Shown: positions 27,855 to 35,950 of the stretch, one piece after another
Numbering within the stretch: the stretch's first letter is position 1
How the letters are laid out: each line of letters begins with the position of its first letter
Translations under genes and position numbers: made by a program
Notes under the pieces: model-generated
What the model saw: only the letters and a program-made list of their open reading frames with translations
Database searches by the model: none
Told to the model about the DNA's origin: nothing
DNA from: Terriglobia bacterium
Lineage (GTDB): Bacteria > Acidobacteriota > Terriglobia > Terriglobales > Acidobacteriaceae
Length of the DNA stretch: 64,000 nt
Direction: 5' to 3'
Assembly: GCA_020072845.1 (NCBI GenBank)
Contig: JAIQGF010000010.1
Location: 82,407 to 146,406 of the forward strand

Positions 27855-28349
27855 ATGGCAACCTGGAGCGAGGCATTCGCGGCACAGGCTGGTTCGGATC
27901 TTGATGTGTATGATTTTCTGACCGCCAGCACACTGCCAAGTAGTCACCGGTTGCACTATCTTCAGATGTGGCTGGAGAAACTCTGCAAGGCGTATTTGTG
28001 GATGCCTCAAGCCGGTGCTGATGAGTTGCGAACAAAGCACAACGTTATCGCAAAAGTGCTGCCACGTCTCGTCTCCGAGCACTGGCGCCGCACCGGGTCT
28101 GGGGAACGGCGCGATATGACCTCGATTCGAGAACTATGCCGGGAAATAGATCTCCTTCACCCGCAGGTTGACGACAACGGTCGAAGGCCAGATAACGTTG
28201 AGTACCCGTGGACAGGGAGTTCTGGCGCAACGGAGGTTCCGGCTCGCTGGAAGTTTTCGCTTGTCAGTAGGCTGCACTCAAACCCCGGACGACTGCTCCT
28301 TAAGGCTGCCGTCAGTCTCACGCGCCACCCCGCTGAGTTCATCCAATAA
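27855..28349 (+). CDS. HEPN-like protein of unknown function
   Basis: A 164-residue protein. The helix LQMWLEKLCKAYL (36-48), followed by a loop and RTKHNVIAKVLPRL (59-72), resembles the two core helices of HEPN domains. There the first helix ends in an EKxxKAxL pattern and the second begins with a T-H motif. A canonical R-x4-6-H ribonuclease motif is not clear, so activity is uncertain. A later conserved-looking block is RRPDNVEYPW. The in-frame TTG at 27849 overlaps the upstream stop; the ATG at 27855 is used here. The pair sits beside a transposase remnant in a patch that looks less GC-rich than its surroundings. A toxin or defence role is only a hypothesis. Confidence 0.5.
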   Translation: MATWSEAFAAQAGSDLDVYDFLTASTLPSSHRLHYLQMWLEKLCKAYLWMPQAGADELRTKHNVIAKVLPRLVSEHWRRTGSGERRDMTSIRELCREIDLLHPQVDDNGRRPDNVEYPWTGSSGATEVPARWKFSLVSRLHSNPGRLLLKAAVSLTRHPAEFIQ

Positions 28350-28431
28350 AAGCGGCCCCACCTTGCGATTGCTCCGCGCCCGGGCCGGGCTTCGCCCCGC
28401 GCTGAATCTCGTACGGTCCCGCCGGTCGGCT

Positions 28432-30192
28432 CTACTTTGGCGCGACCGCCATCGCATTATTGTTCATGTTCGATTCTGGCACGCTGCCATCATTCACCAC
28501 CGCCTCGTTCGGCGTGGTCGGCACCTCGACCCGGTCCACCGCCTTGCTCTTCCCTTTCACCAGCATGCGTTTGGTGCGCTCGCCGCCCTCGGCGCGCACG
28601 AATACCGGCACCTCCGCCGCCGCGTCGCCATCGTTGGCCAAAGTAACCGTGACCACATACGTCCCGTTCAGCGTGGTGCGCGGGAAAACGGAATCTACGC
28701 GAAAATCGGGAAGCCCGCGATCGCGATAAAGCCAATCGTCGAAAAACCATTCCAGGTCGCGCTTCGCCGCCTGCTCAATCAGGTGCGGCATGTACGCGGT
28801 GTCCTTGTCGTCGAGCGCACGGTACTTCTTGAACGCCTGCTGCAGCGCGGCCTCGCCCACCATGTCGCGCAGCATCCACCAGACATACATTGCCTTGACG
28901 CGATACACGACCTCGTCAGTGGAGTTGATCAGACCCGGCGCAGCTCGTGTGGCCCTGGTCTCTAGGGTTTGCGGCTCGGAGACTTGCGCCTCCCCGGCTT
29001 CCGCGGCCTGCAGTGCCGGCAGGAAGTTTTGCATGTACGCCAGCGCGGCGGCGCGGCCTGCCTGTCGCTCCCGCTCCAGCGCCTGCGCGAAATGCGCCAG
29101 GCCCTCTTCGATCCACGGCCGCGGCGAGCTGAACGATGCATGCACCAGCTGGTGCATCATGCGGAGCTGGATGGCGCTGCGGTCGGTCAATTCCAGCGGG
29201 GTAAACAGCATCGGGCCGCTTTCAAACGGCAAGTCGCCGATGTCGGGAAGTTGCACCACCTGGACCTTCGTCCTAGGCGCGCCGAACCACTCGCTGGCGA
29301 ACGGCAAAACTTTTTCCGCCGCCAGCGCATATTCCTGCGCCGCCGGAGCTTGCGGCGAGAGGTGGTACACGTTGGTATCGGGCCGCGTGAGCGCCGCGTA
29401 CTCGGCCACCGCAAAGGCCGGCACCGTCGTCGCAACCGGCGCAAACGTGTACATCGAGCAGCCCAGGGCGGTCGCCGCATCCTCACCCGCACCCATGGCG
29501 TGCCGGGAGACACCTTCAGCCCTGCCGTTCGCGACCGTGGTCAACTCGCTTTCACCCACCCAGCAGAGGTTCACGCGCATGTTTGTATCGTGCTGCGACC
29601 TTTTCCAATCATCGAGCGCCGCAAACAGCGAGTTGTCGGACACGCTCGCCGCCGGCAGCGAGACCGGATACCACGCCACGTAGCCGATGCCCCGCACGGC
29701 CGTGACCGGCTCCGCCACCTGGTCCCAGTCGCTGTGGGCCGCGGTTTCGGCGGGTACTCCGATGCGCGTCAGCCGGGTGGTGTCCGGCGCAATCTCGCCC
29801 GCATAGCCGAGGTCGAGTTCCAGAGTTCCCTTGGGAGGCACCGCGGACGGCAGCGTCACTACGGCTTCGGTGACCGCGCCCGTGTGATCAATGTCGGTGG
29901 TGTACGGCCCCGCGACATACTGCAACGGCTTGCCATTCAACTCGATCAGCCGCCAGGTGAGTGACGAGGAAATCTGCAGCGTCAGGTTGCGCTGCGCCGC
30001 ATTCGAGTCGTTGCGCAGCCGCACCTTGCCGCGCGCGGCGATGGCGTGCCCCTCAGGATCAATGCGAACTTCCAGGTCGTACTGGATAAACGTGAATGCC
30101 GTGCGATCAACACCGAAAGCTGAACCACAGAGGGCACAGAGGACACAAAGCAAAAGAGCAAAATCAAAAACCACAGAATGAAAGGCTCTCAT
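28432..30192 (-). CDS. Secreted peptidase-like protein (M1/MA clan) with altered zinc motif
   Basis: A 586-residue exported protein. Residues 1-27 form a signal peptide whose core (FALLLCVLCALCGSAFG) is encoded by an intergenic-type repeat. Residues 30-140 resemble the beta-sandwich that precedes M1 aminopeptidase domains. The expected HExxH is HQLVH at 347-351, with the catalytic Glu replaced by Gln348 (codon CAG). The later WIEEGLAHF at 360-368 keeps the third ligand. The C-terminal 120 residues are beta-rich. The protein is either inactive or uses another base. It overlaps rlmB by 4 bases (ATGA). Confidence 0.75.
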   Translation of the reverse strand: MRAFHSVVFDFALLLCVLCALCGSAFGVDRTAFTFIQYDLEVRIDPEGHAIAARGKVRLRNDSNAAQRNLTLQISSSLTWRLIELNGKPLQYVAGPYTTDIDHTGAVTEAVVTLPSAVPPKGTLELDLGYAGEIAPDTTRLTRIGVPAETAAHSDWDQVAEPVTAVRGIGYVAWYPVSLPAASVSDNSLFAALDDWKRSQHDTNMRVNLCWVGESELTTVANGRAEGVSRHAMGAGEDAATALGCSMYTFAPVATTVPAFAVAEYAALTRPDTNVYHLSPQAPAAQEYALAAEKVLPFASEWFGAPRTKVQVVQLPDIGDLPFESGPMLFTPLELTDRSAIQLRMMHQLVHASFSSPRPWIEEGLAHFAQALERERQAGRAAALAYMQNFLPALQAAEAGEAQVSEPQTLETRATRAAPGLINSTDEVVYRVKAMYVWWMLRDMVGEAALQQAFKKYRALDDKDTAYMPHLIEQAAKRDLEWFFDDWLYRDRGLPDFRVDSVFPRTTLNGTYVVTVTLANDGDAAAEVPVFVRAEGGERTKRMLVKGKSKAVDRVEVPTTPNEAVVNDGSVPESNMNNNAMAVAPK

Positions 30193-30228
30193 TGTGTTTT
30201 TCTGTGTTCCTCTGTGTTCTCTGTGGTT
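30123..30228. repeat. CCACAGAGG inverted repeat bridging rlmB and the peptidase-like gene
   Basis: The left part (30123-30150, AACCACAGAGGGCACAGAGG onward) and the right part (30201-30228, ending TCTCTGTGGTT) are imperfect reverse complements; 19 of the terminal 21 positions match. The loop holds the overlapping stop and start codons (30189-30192). Read on the minus strand, the right part encodes the C-terminal tail of RlmB. The left part encodes the signal-peptide core of the next protein. Confidence 0.9.
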
Positions 30229-30962
30229 GATTGTCTTTTTCTTCGCTGGCGCGCGACTTCATACATCACCACTCCCGCGGCCACCGACACATTCAGAGAC
30301 GGCACCTGCCCGAGCATCGGGATCTTGACCACGAAATCGCAGTGTTGGCGCACATGCTCGTGCAGGCCCTTGCCTTCGGCGCCGAGCACCAGCGCACAAT
30401 CCATGTTGTAGTCAATCTCGTCGTACGACCGGTCGCCGCGCTCGTCGAGGCCGACGGTCCACACGTTCTTGCGCTTCAGTTCCTCCACCGTGCGGCTCAC
30501 GTTGGTGACCTTGGCAATGGGCAAATGTTCCGTGGCCCCCGCCGACGCCTTGGCCACTGTGCCGGTCACACCCGCGGCGCGGCGTTCCGGAATCACGATG
30601 CCGTCCGCGCCCGCGGCGTCGGCGGTGCGGATGATCGCACCCAGGTTGTGCGGGTCTTCCACGCCATCGAGCACGACGATGAACGCATACCTGCCGCGGC
30701 GCTGCGCCAGCAGATCGTCCACATCGGAGTAGTCTTTTTCCGACGTAACCGCCACCACGCCCTGGTGCGACGGCCCCCCGGCCAACCGGTCCAGGTCCTG
30801 CCGCGGCGTGGAACGAACCGCGATCCCTTGCGAGCGACATTCGGCAATGATGCGCTGCACTCGCTGATCGTGCCTCTCGCGCGCCACCGCCACGTACTCG
30901 AAGGCGCGCCCGCGTGCCTTCAGCGCCTCGGTCACCGCATTGATGCCGTAGATGACGGCCAT
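30189..30962 (-). CDS. rlmB: 23S rRNA 2'-O-ribose methyltransferase of the RlmB/TrmH family
   Basis: A 257-residue SpoU-family enzyme. The N-terminal substrate-binding domain opens YGINAVTEALKARG. The knotted catalytic domain shows DGVEDPHNLGAIIRTADAAG, VLGAEGKGL and SLNVSVAAGVVMYEVAR, the three SpoU motifs. It probably methylates G2251 of 23S rRNA. The last about 13 residues (STTENTEEHRKTQ) come from a palindromic repeat and are not part of the fold. A -10-like TAGACT lies 6 bases before the ATG with no clear ribosome site. Confidence 0.88.
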   Translation of the reverse strand: MAVIYGINAVTEALKARGRAFEYVAVARERHDQRVQRIIAECRSQGIAVRSTPRQDLDRLAGGPSHQGVVAVTSEKDYSDVDDLLAQRRGRYAFIVVLDGVEDPHNLGAIIRTADAAGADGIVIPERRAAGVTGTVAKASAGATEHLPIAKVTNVSRTVEELKRKNVWTVGLDERGDRSYDEIDYNMDCALVLGAEGKGLHEHVRQHCDFVVKIPMLGQVPSLNVSVAAGVVMYEVARQRRKRQSTTENTEEHRKTQ

Positions 30963-30986
30963 CGGTAGAGTCTAGCAGTTGGAATA

Positions 30987-31055
30987 GCTTTCAGCCGTCA
31001 GCGATCAGCCATCAGCCAAACCGGGCTGAAAGCTGAGAGCCGATAGCTGAGAGCT
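30987..31055. repeat. Hairpin repeat, unit (A/C)GTCAGC / GCTGA(A/G)AGC
   Basis: The left arm 30987-31017 (GCTTTCAGCCGTCAGCGATC and more) and the right arm 31024-31055 (GGCTGAAAGCTGAGAGCC) are separated by about 6 bases. The element lies between the divergent starts of rlmB and the thiolase gene, upstream of both candidate -10 boxes. Confidence 0.88.
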
Positions 31056-31079
31056 AAATGCTGCTGCTAGACTGGAGTT

Positions 31080-32258
31080 GTGAACGACGTCTTCATCCTT
31101 TCCGCCGCGCGCACGCCGATCGGCAAATTCGGCGGCTCGCTGGCCTCCCTGACCGCTGTCGACATGGGCGTGATCGCCGCCAAGGCCGCGCTCGACCGCG
31201 CCGGCGTCAGCCCTGAGCAAGTGGACGAGACGATTTTCGGCAACGCGCGCCAGGCCGGAGGCGGCCCCAATCCCGCGCGCCAAATCTCCATTCGCAGCGG
31301 CATGCCGGACTCTGTCCCCGCTTACACCGTCAACCAGGCCTGCGCTTCCGGCATGAAGACCATCGCGCTCGGTTGGCAGGAGATTTCCCACGGCAACCTG
31401 GAGTGCGTGCTCGCCGGCGGCACCGAGTCCATGTCGCGCCTGCCCTATTACCTCGACGGCGCCCGTTGGGGCCTGCGCATGGGCAACGCCGAACTGGTGG
31501 ACGGCATGTATCGCGACGGCTTCCTCTGTCCGATGGCCAAGATGGTGATGGGCGAGACCGCCGAACTTCTGGCGCAGAAATACCAAATCACGCGCGAGGA
31601 GCAAGACCAGTTCGCGCTGTGCTCGCAGCAGCGCGCCGAGCGCGCGCTCAACGCCGGGCGCTTCAACGACGAGATCGCGCCCGTGACCATCGAGAGCAAG
31701 AAGGGCACGCAGATTGTCACCCGCGACGAGCACCCCTTCCTCGGCGCCACCCTGGAGAAGATGGCCAAGCTGCCGCCGGCCTTCGGCAAGGATGGGACCA
31801 TCACCGCCGCCAACGCTTCCGGCATCACCGATGGCGCCGCCGCCGTGGTGCTCGCTTCCGAGCGATTCGTGAAGCAGCACAACCTGAAGCCGCTGGCGCG
31901 AATCATCGGCGCCACCTCGGCGGGCGTGGACCCGCGCTACATGGGCATCGGTCCAGTGCCCGCGCTGCACAAATTACGCGACAAGTTCGGTGTCGCCCCT
32001 GCCGACGCCAGCCTCATCGAGTTGAACGAAGCCTTCGCCGCGCAGGTGCTGGCGTGCGACCGTGAAATCCATTTCGACCGCGACCGCCTCAACGTCAACG
32101 GCGGCGCTATCGCGCTCGGCCACCCCATCGGCTGCACCGGCGCGCGGATCACGGTGACGCTCCTCCACGAAATGCTGAAACGACGAGCGCAGCGCGGCAT
32201 CGCGACGCTGTGCGTCAGCGGCGGAATGGGCATGGCGCTGGCCATTGAGAGCGTTTAA
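31080..32258 (+). CDS. Acetyl-CoA C-acetyltransferase (thiolase)
   Basis: A 392-residue thiolase. The acyl-accepting Cys is C88 in NQACASGMKTI; the second active region is GGAIALGHPIGCTGARI near 345, with the late Cys in CVSGGMGMA. It reversibly condenses or cleaves acetoacetyl-CoA or longer 3-ketoacyl-CoA. The GTG at 31080 is the only possible start (an in-frame stop lies 12 bases upstream). It sits 6 bases after TAGACT, so a leaderless transcript is plausible. It is divergent from rlmB. Confidence 0.92.
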   Translation: MNDVFILSAARTPIGKFGGSLASLTAVDMGVIAAKAALDRAGVSPEQVDETIFGNARQAGGGPNPARQISIRSGMPDSVPAYTVNQACASGMKTIALGWQEISHGNLECVLAGGTESMSRLPYYLDGARWGLRMGNAELVDGMYRDGFLCPMAKMVMGETAELLAQKYQITREEQDQFALCSQQRAERALNAGRFNDEIAPVTIESKKGTQIVTRDEHPFLGATLEKMAKLPPAFGKDGTITAANASGITDGAAAVVLASERFVKQHNLKPLARIIGATSAGVDPRYMGIGPVPALHKLRDKFGVAPADASLIELNEAFAAQVLACDREIHFDRDRLNVNGGAIALGHPIGCTGARITVTLLHEMLKRRAQRGIATLCVSGGMGMALAIESV

Positions 32259-32283
32259 CTCCCAATACCCCTTAAACAACAAC

Positions 32284-32367
32284 ACCATTTCCGATTGTCG
32301 ATTGTTGATTGCCGATTGGCCGCGCTCCGGACGAAATCGACAATCGAAAATCGGCAATCGGCAATGG
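32284..32367. repeat. Hairpin repeat, unit GATTG(T)CCGATTG / CAATCGGCAATCG
   Basis: The left arm (32291-32319, CCGATTGTCGATTGTTGATT and so on) and the right arm (about 32333-32366, with TCGACAATCGAAAATCGGCA) flank a 13-base loop. It lies between the thiolase stop and the LytTR promoter. Confidence 0.88.
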
Positions 32368-32395
32368 TTTTAGGGCGCACTGTCCGCTGCGCTGG

Positions 32396-32425
32396 TTGCA
32401 CCCCGCAACCGGCGCTGTCTATACT
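32396..32425 (+). promoter_or_regulatory. Candidate sigma-70 promoter of the LytTR regulator gene
   Basis: TTGCAC (32396-32401), an 18-base spacer and TATACT (32420-32425) lie 24 bases before ATG 32450. Hexamers and spacing are close to consensus. Confidence 0.45.
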
Positions 32426-32449
32426 GGATTGTCCGTTTGTGGGGGTGTG

Positions 32450-33220
32450 ATGCCTTTATCCGCAGTCATTGTTGATGATGAGCAGCTCGCGCGCGACGAG
32501 CTTGCCTTCCTGCTGAAATCCGTGGACGACGTCAATGTCGTCGCCCAGGGCAAGAACGGCGTCGAAGCCGTCAACCTGATCAAGGAACACTCGCCCGACC
32601 TCGTTTTCCTCGACGTGCAAATGCCCGGCCTCGACGGCTTCGCGGTCATCAAGAAGCTGATGGACAAGAAAGTTCCGCTGCCGCAGATTGTCTTCGCCAC
32701 CGCTTACGATCAGTACGCGGTCAAAGCCTTCGAAGTGAACGCCGTGGATTACCTGCTGAAGCCGTTCGACAAAGCGCGCGTGGCGCAATCGGTCAAGAAG
32801 GCGAAGGCCAAGGTCGCCTCCGCCGGGGTTCCGGCTGAGCGCCTGGAAACCCTGATCCGCAGCCTGGAAGCCAAGCCGCACCAGCCCGCGAAGATCCTGA
32901 TCAAGGCCGCCGGACGCCTCTTCCTGGTGGATCAGAAGGACATTTGCTTCGCCTCCATCGAAGACGGCGTAATCACCGTGGTCACCGCCCAGATCGAAGG
33001 CCAGTCCAACTGCCGCACGCTGGAGGAGCTTCTGTCCTCGCTCGACCCCAAACTTTTCTGGCGCGCGCATCGCTCCTTCCTGGTGAACATCAACCGCATC
33101 CGCGAGGTCGTGCCCTGGTTCAAGAGCTCCTACCAGCTCCGGATGGACGATAAGAAGCAGTCGGAAATTCCCGTCAGCCGCGCCCAAACCAAGCGCCTCC
33201 GCGAACTGTTCCGCCTGTAG
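32450..33220 (+). CDS. LytTR-family response regulator
   Basis: A 256-residue two-component regulator. The receiver domain is at 1-120, with acidic D9/D10, phospho-acceptor D55 in LVFLDVQMPG and a conserved lysine in LLKPFD. A linker is followed by a LytTR DNA-binding domain from about 150 (ILIKAAGRLFLVDQKDICFA, FWRAHRSFLVNINRI). LytTR regulators bind direct repeats and often control secretion or peptide signalling. No histidine kinase is adjacent, so it is an orphan here. The ATG 32450 follows a G-rich GGGGGTG site; an upstream frame extension is not used because a promoter lies within it. Confidence 0.9.
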   Translation: MPLSAVIVDDEQLARDELAFLLKSVDDVNVVAQGKNGVEAVNLIKEHSPDLVFLDVQMPGLDGFAVIKKLMDKKVPLPQIVFATAYDQYAVKAFEVNAVDYLLKPFDKARVAQSVKKAKAKVASAGVPAERLETLIRSLEAKPHQPAKILIKAAGRLFLVDQKDICFASIEDGVITVVTAQIEGQSNCRTLEELLSSLDPKLFWRAHRSFLVNINRIREVVPWFKSSYQLRMDDKKQSEIPVSRAQTKRLRELFRL

Positions 33221-33224
33221 GACA

Positions 33225-33332
33225 GTTATCGGTTTTCGGTTGTCGGTTTTCGGTAGGAGGAGAACCGAAATCTCTGCGCGTTCCCTGTGTCCCTGTGTAA
33301 AGTCCCTTCGCGACCGATAACCGATAACCGAC
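33225..33332. repeat. Hairpin repeat, TCGGTT type, with internal insertion
   Basis: The left arm 33226-33256 (TTATCGGTTTTCGGTTGTCG) is answered by ACCGATAACCGATAACCG at about 33313-33331. The middle contains a broken copy (AGAACCGAAA) and a TCCCTGTGTCCCTGTG stretch that resembles a fragment of the CACAGAGG family. Confidence 0.8.
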
Positions 33333-33381
33333 CACCCAGAACCCGCCTCCTGAAACTCGAAACTGTATAATCTGAGCACCC

Positions 33382-33627
33382 ATGAAAGCCTACGTGTACG
33401 TATCGTTCAAGAAGAGTGTGCTCGATCCGCAGGGGAAGACGATTCACGGCGCGCTGCGGAAAATGGGCTATCAGGGCGTATCCGACGTCCGCCAGGGCAA
33501 GTATTTCGAGGTGACCCTCGACGGCCTCGACGAAGCGCAAGCCCGCCAGGAGGTGGAGCGCATGGCGCGCGAGGTGCTCACCAACCCGGTCATCGAGGAG
33601 TTCCGGTACTCCCTGGAGCCACACTAA
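33382..33627 (+). CDS. purS: Phosphoribosylformylglycinamidine synthase subunit PurS
   Basis: An 81-residue small subunit that bridges PurQ and PurL in the FGAM synthase complex of purine synthesis. The start MKAYVYVSFKKSVLDPQGKT and the VRQGKYFEVTLDG stretch are typical. The purQ and purL genes usually next to it are not in the window, so it is an orphan, followed instead by glmS. A perfect TATAAT (33366-33371) ends only 10 bases before the ATG, and there is no clear ribosome site. Confidence 0.88.
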   Translation: MKAYVYVSFKKSVLDPQGKTIHGALRKMGYQGVSDVRQGKYFEVTLDGLDEAQARQEVERMAREVLTNPVIEEFRYSLEPH

Positions 33628-33717
33628 TTACGTTCGTAACGTGGCGGAATCATATCGATTCACCGGAGAATCCAATTACTATGATCTTGCGGGCTCGAGC
33701 TCCAGCCTGGAGCGCAT

Positions 33718-33752
33718 TTCCTGAAGCCTGAAGCCCGAAGCCTGAAGCCTGT
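33718..33752. repeat. Direct repeat, unit CCTGAAG
   Basis: Five copies of an AGCCTGAAGCC(C/T)GAAG pattern precede glmS by about 20 bases. No opposite arm is present. Confidence 0.7.
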
Positions 33753-33769
33753 TTGTCGAGGGTAATCAC

Positions 33770-35644
33770 GTGTGTGGCATTGTTGGATACGTCGGCAAGA
33801 AGCGCGTGGTGCCGGTCATTATTGACGGCTTGCGCCGGCTCGAGTATCGCGGCTACGATTCCGCCGGCATTGCGGTGGCCGGCAACGGCGAAGGCCTCCA
33901 GATCCGCCGCGCCGAGGGCAAGCTGCGCAACCTGGAAGAGGTCATCCGCCTCAAGCCGCTTGACGGCACTTACGGCATCGGGCACACCCGCTGGGCCACG
34001 CACGGGCGTCCCACCGAGGAAAATGCCCACCCGCACCGCGACTGCACCGGGCACGTCGTCGTCGTGCACAACGGCATCATCGAGAATTACCTCACGCTGA
34101 AGAAGAAGCTTTCCGAAGAAGGCCACAAGTTCTCCACCGAAACCGATACCGAGATCATCGCGCACCTGGTCGAGAAGCACCTCAAGCCGCACAACGGCGG
34201 CGCGCGTCCCTCGTTGGAAGAGGCCGTGCGCAAGACGGTGAAGGAACTGCACGGCGTGTGGGCGCTCGCCGTGATCTCCGTGGATGAGAAAGACAAGATC
34301 GTCGCCGCGCGCAATGGCCCGCCGGCGGTCATCGGGTTGGGCAAGGACGAATACTTTGTCGCCTCCGACGTCCCCGCCATCCTGTATCACACCCGCGACC
34401 TGTTCTTCCTCGCCGACGGCGATCTCGCGGTCATCACCCCTGAGGGCGTCCAGCTCAGCGACTTTGACGGCAATCCCATCGTGCGCCAGGTGCAGCACGT
34501 CACCTGGGACCCGATCATGGCAGAAAAGGGCGGCTTCAAGCATTTCATGCTCAAGGAAATTTATGAGCAGCCGCGCGCCGTCCGCGACACCACCCTGGGC
34601 CGCGTTTCCCTCGACAGCGGCAAGATTTTCCTCGAGGAGATGGAGATCACCGAGGCCGAATTCACCAAGCTGGAAAAGATCAACATCGCCGCCTGTGGCA
34701 CCAGTTGGCACGCTGCCCAGGCCGGCAAATTCATGATTGAGCGCCTGGCGCGCATCCCGGTGGAAGTGGATTACGCCAGCGAGTGGCGCTATCGCGATCC
34801 CATCGTCGCTGCCAACGCGCTGACCTTGCTGATCACGCAATCGGGCGAGACCGCCGACACCATCGCCGCCCAGCGCGAGGCCAGGGCCAAGGGCTCCAAG
34901 ACGGTGGGCATCTGCAACGTCGTCGGTTCCATGGTCACGCGCGAAGCCAACGGCACCATCTACACCCATGCCGGGCCGGAGATCGGCGTCGCCTCCACCA
35001 AGGCGTTCACCGCGCAATTGACGGCGCTGTTCCTGTTCTCGCTCTACCTGGCCAACCTGCGCAACACCATCAGCAAGGATGAAGCGCGCATGTATATCGG
35101 GGAACTCGGCAAGATTCCCGGCAAGCTGGAGTCGGTGCTGGCCAAGGAAGAAGAGGCCGAAGACCTGGCCAAGGAATTCCATCGCGCGCAGGATTTCCTC
35201 TTCCTCGGACGCGGCATTCATTACCCCATCGCGCTGGAAGGCGCGCTCAAGCTGAAGGAAATTTCCTACATCCACGCCGAAGGCTATCCCGCCGGCGAGA
35301 TGAAGCACGGCCCCAACGCGCTGATTGACGAAGACCTTCCCGTGGTCATCATGGCCACCTGCGATCCCAAGGACCCGGGCTCGCAGATGCGCTACGAAAA
35401 GACGCTCTCCAACCTGAAGGAAGTGAAGGCGCGCAGCGGGCGCGTGATCGCTATCGCCACCGAAGGCGACGAGGACATCCGCGAGGCCGCCGACCATGTG
35501 GTGTATGTGCCGCCGGCCCCGGAACTGCTTTCGCCGATTCTCGAAGTCGTGCCGTGCCAGTTGCTGGCGTACCACATCGCCGTGCGCCGCGGCTGCGACG
35601 TGGACCAGCCCAGGAACCTGGCAAAATCGGTCACGGTGGAATAA
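33770..35644 (+). CDS. glmS: Glutamine--fructose-6-phosphate aminotransferase
   Basis: A 624-residue enzyme making glucosamine-6-phosphate for cell-wall and polysaccharide precursors. The N-terminal glutaminase domain starts MCGIVGYVG with nucleophile C2. Two SIS sugar-isomerase domains follow ([40 protein letters not shown]). The start is GTG 33770, which places Cys correctly after Met. The 140-base leader shows no sequence I could match to the glmS ribozyme core. An insertion downstream has separated the gene from its probable terminator at 38272. Confidence 0.95.
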   Translation: MCGIVGYVGKKRVVPVIIDGLRRLEYRGYDSAGIAVAGNGEGLQIRRAEGKLRNLEEVIRLKPLDGTYGIGHTRWATHGRPTEENAHPHRDCTGHVVVVHNGIIENYLTLKKKLSEEGHKFSTETDTEIIAHLVEKHLKPHNGGARPSLEEAVRKTVKELHGVWALAVISVDEKDKIVAARNGPPAVIGLGKDEYFVASDVPAILYHTRDLFFLADGDLAVITPEGVQLSDFDGNPIVRQVQHVTWDPIMAEKGGFKHFMLKEIYEQPRAVRDTTLGRVSLDSGKIFLEEMEITEAEFTKLEKINIAACGTSWHAAQAGKFMIERLARIPVEVDYASEWRYRDPIVAANALTLLITQSGETADTIAAQREARAKGSKTVGICNVVGSMVTREANGTIYTHAGPEIGVASTKAFTAQLTALFLFSLYLANLRNTISKDEARMYIGELGKIPGKLESVLAKEEEAEDLAKEFHRAQDFLFLGRGIHYPIALEGALKLKEISYIHAEGYPAGEMKHGPNALIDEDLPVVIMATCDPKDPGSQMRYEKTLSNLKEVKARSGRVIAIATEGDEDIREAADHVVYVPPAPELLSPILEVVPCQLLAYHIAVRRGCDVDQPRNLAKSVTVE

Positions 35645-35659
35645 GAGCGATTAGCAATT

Positions 35660-35697
35660 AGCGATTTAGCTTTTAGGATTTAGACCTTAGGCCCCGG
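35660..35697 (+). repeat. Direct repeat, left copy, bounding the HEAT cassette
   Basis: Thirty-eight bases from AGCGATTTAGC to TTAGGCCCCGG match 38242-38278 with few differences; the last 25 bases (35673-35697 against 38254-38278) differ at one position. The copy includes the first arm (GCCCCGG) of the terminator that is complete only in the right copy. Confidence 0.85.
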
Positions 35698-35950
35698 GTC
35701 ACTCGGGACCGTGACGACGCTCACTGAAACCGAGAGACAGGGCTGCAATACGATACGTCGACCCTTTATGGTGGGCCGGAGCTTCGGTACGGGTCGCCCT
35801 CCTCATACCTAGCCTTTCGCCCCGCAAGGACCCGGCCACAGCCCTTTTTCCGTCCGGAGGAGCTTATGAGAGGCTCTCTCACTTCGGCCCGTTCACTCTT
35901 CCCCCCAACACTTCAGGCAGCCACAGATCCAAGGTGAAAGGAGGTGAGCG
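35698..35950 (+). ncRNA. Possible structured leader RNA upstream of the HEAT-repeat gene
   Basis: These 253 bases have no open frame of note. Nested complementary segments are visible: GAGAGA 35732-35737 with TCTCTC 35875-35880; AGGGCTG 35739-35745 with CAGCCCT 35839-35845; and GTGGGCCGG 35771-35779 with CCGGCCAC at 35832-35839 (one bulge). Smaller hairpins occur at 35711-35724 and 35813-35829. GAGGAG at 35857-35862 could also pair with CTCCTC 35799-35804 as a pseudoknot. The region ends in a strong ribosome site (AAAGGAGGTGA). It could be a regulatory leader or a mobile-element RNA. I do not recognise a named RNA class; the pairing is by eye. Confidence 0.4.

Noticed and set aside
33628..33769. 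glmS ribozyme upstream of glmS
   Set aside because: I find no recognisable ribozyme core in the 140-base leader; it holds only CCTGAAG direct repeats and ordinary sequence.
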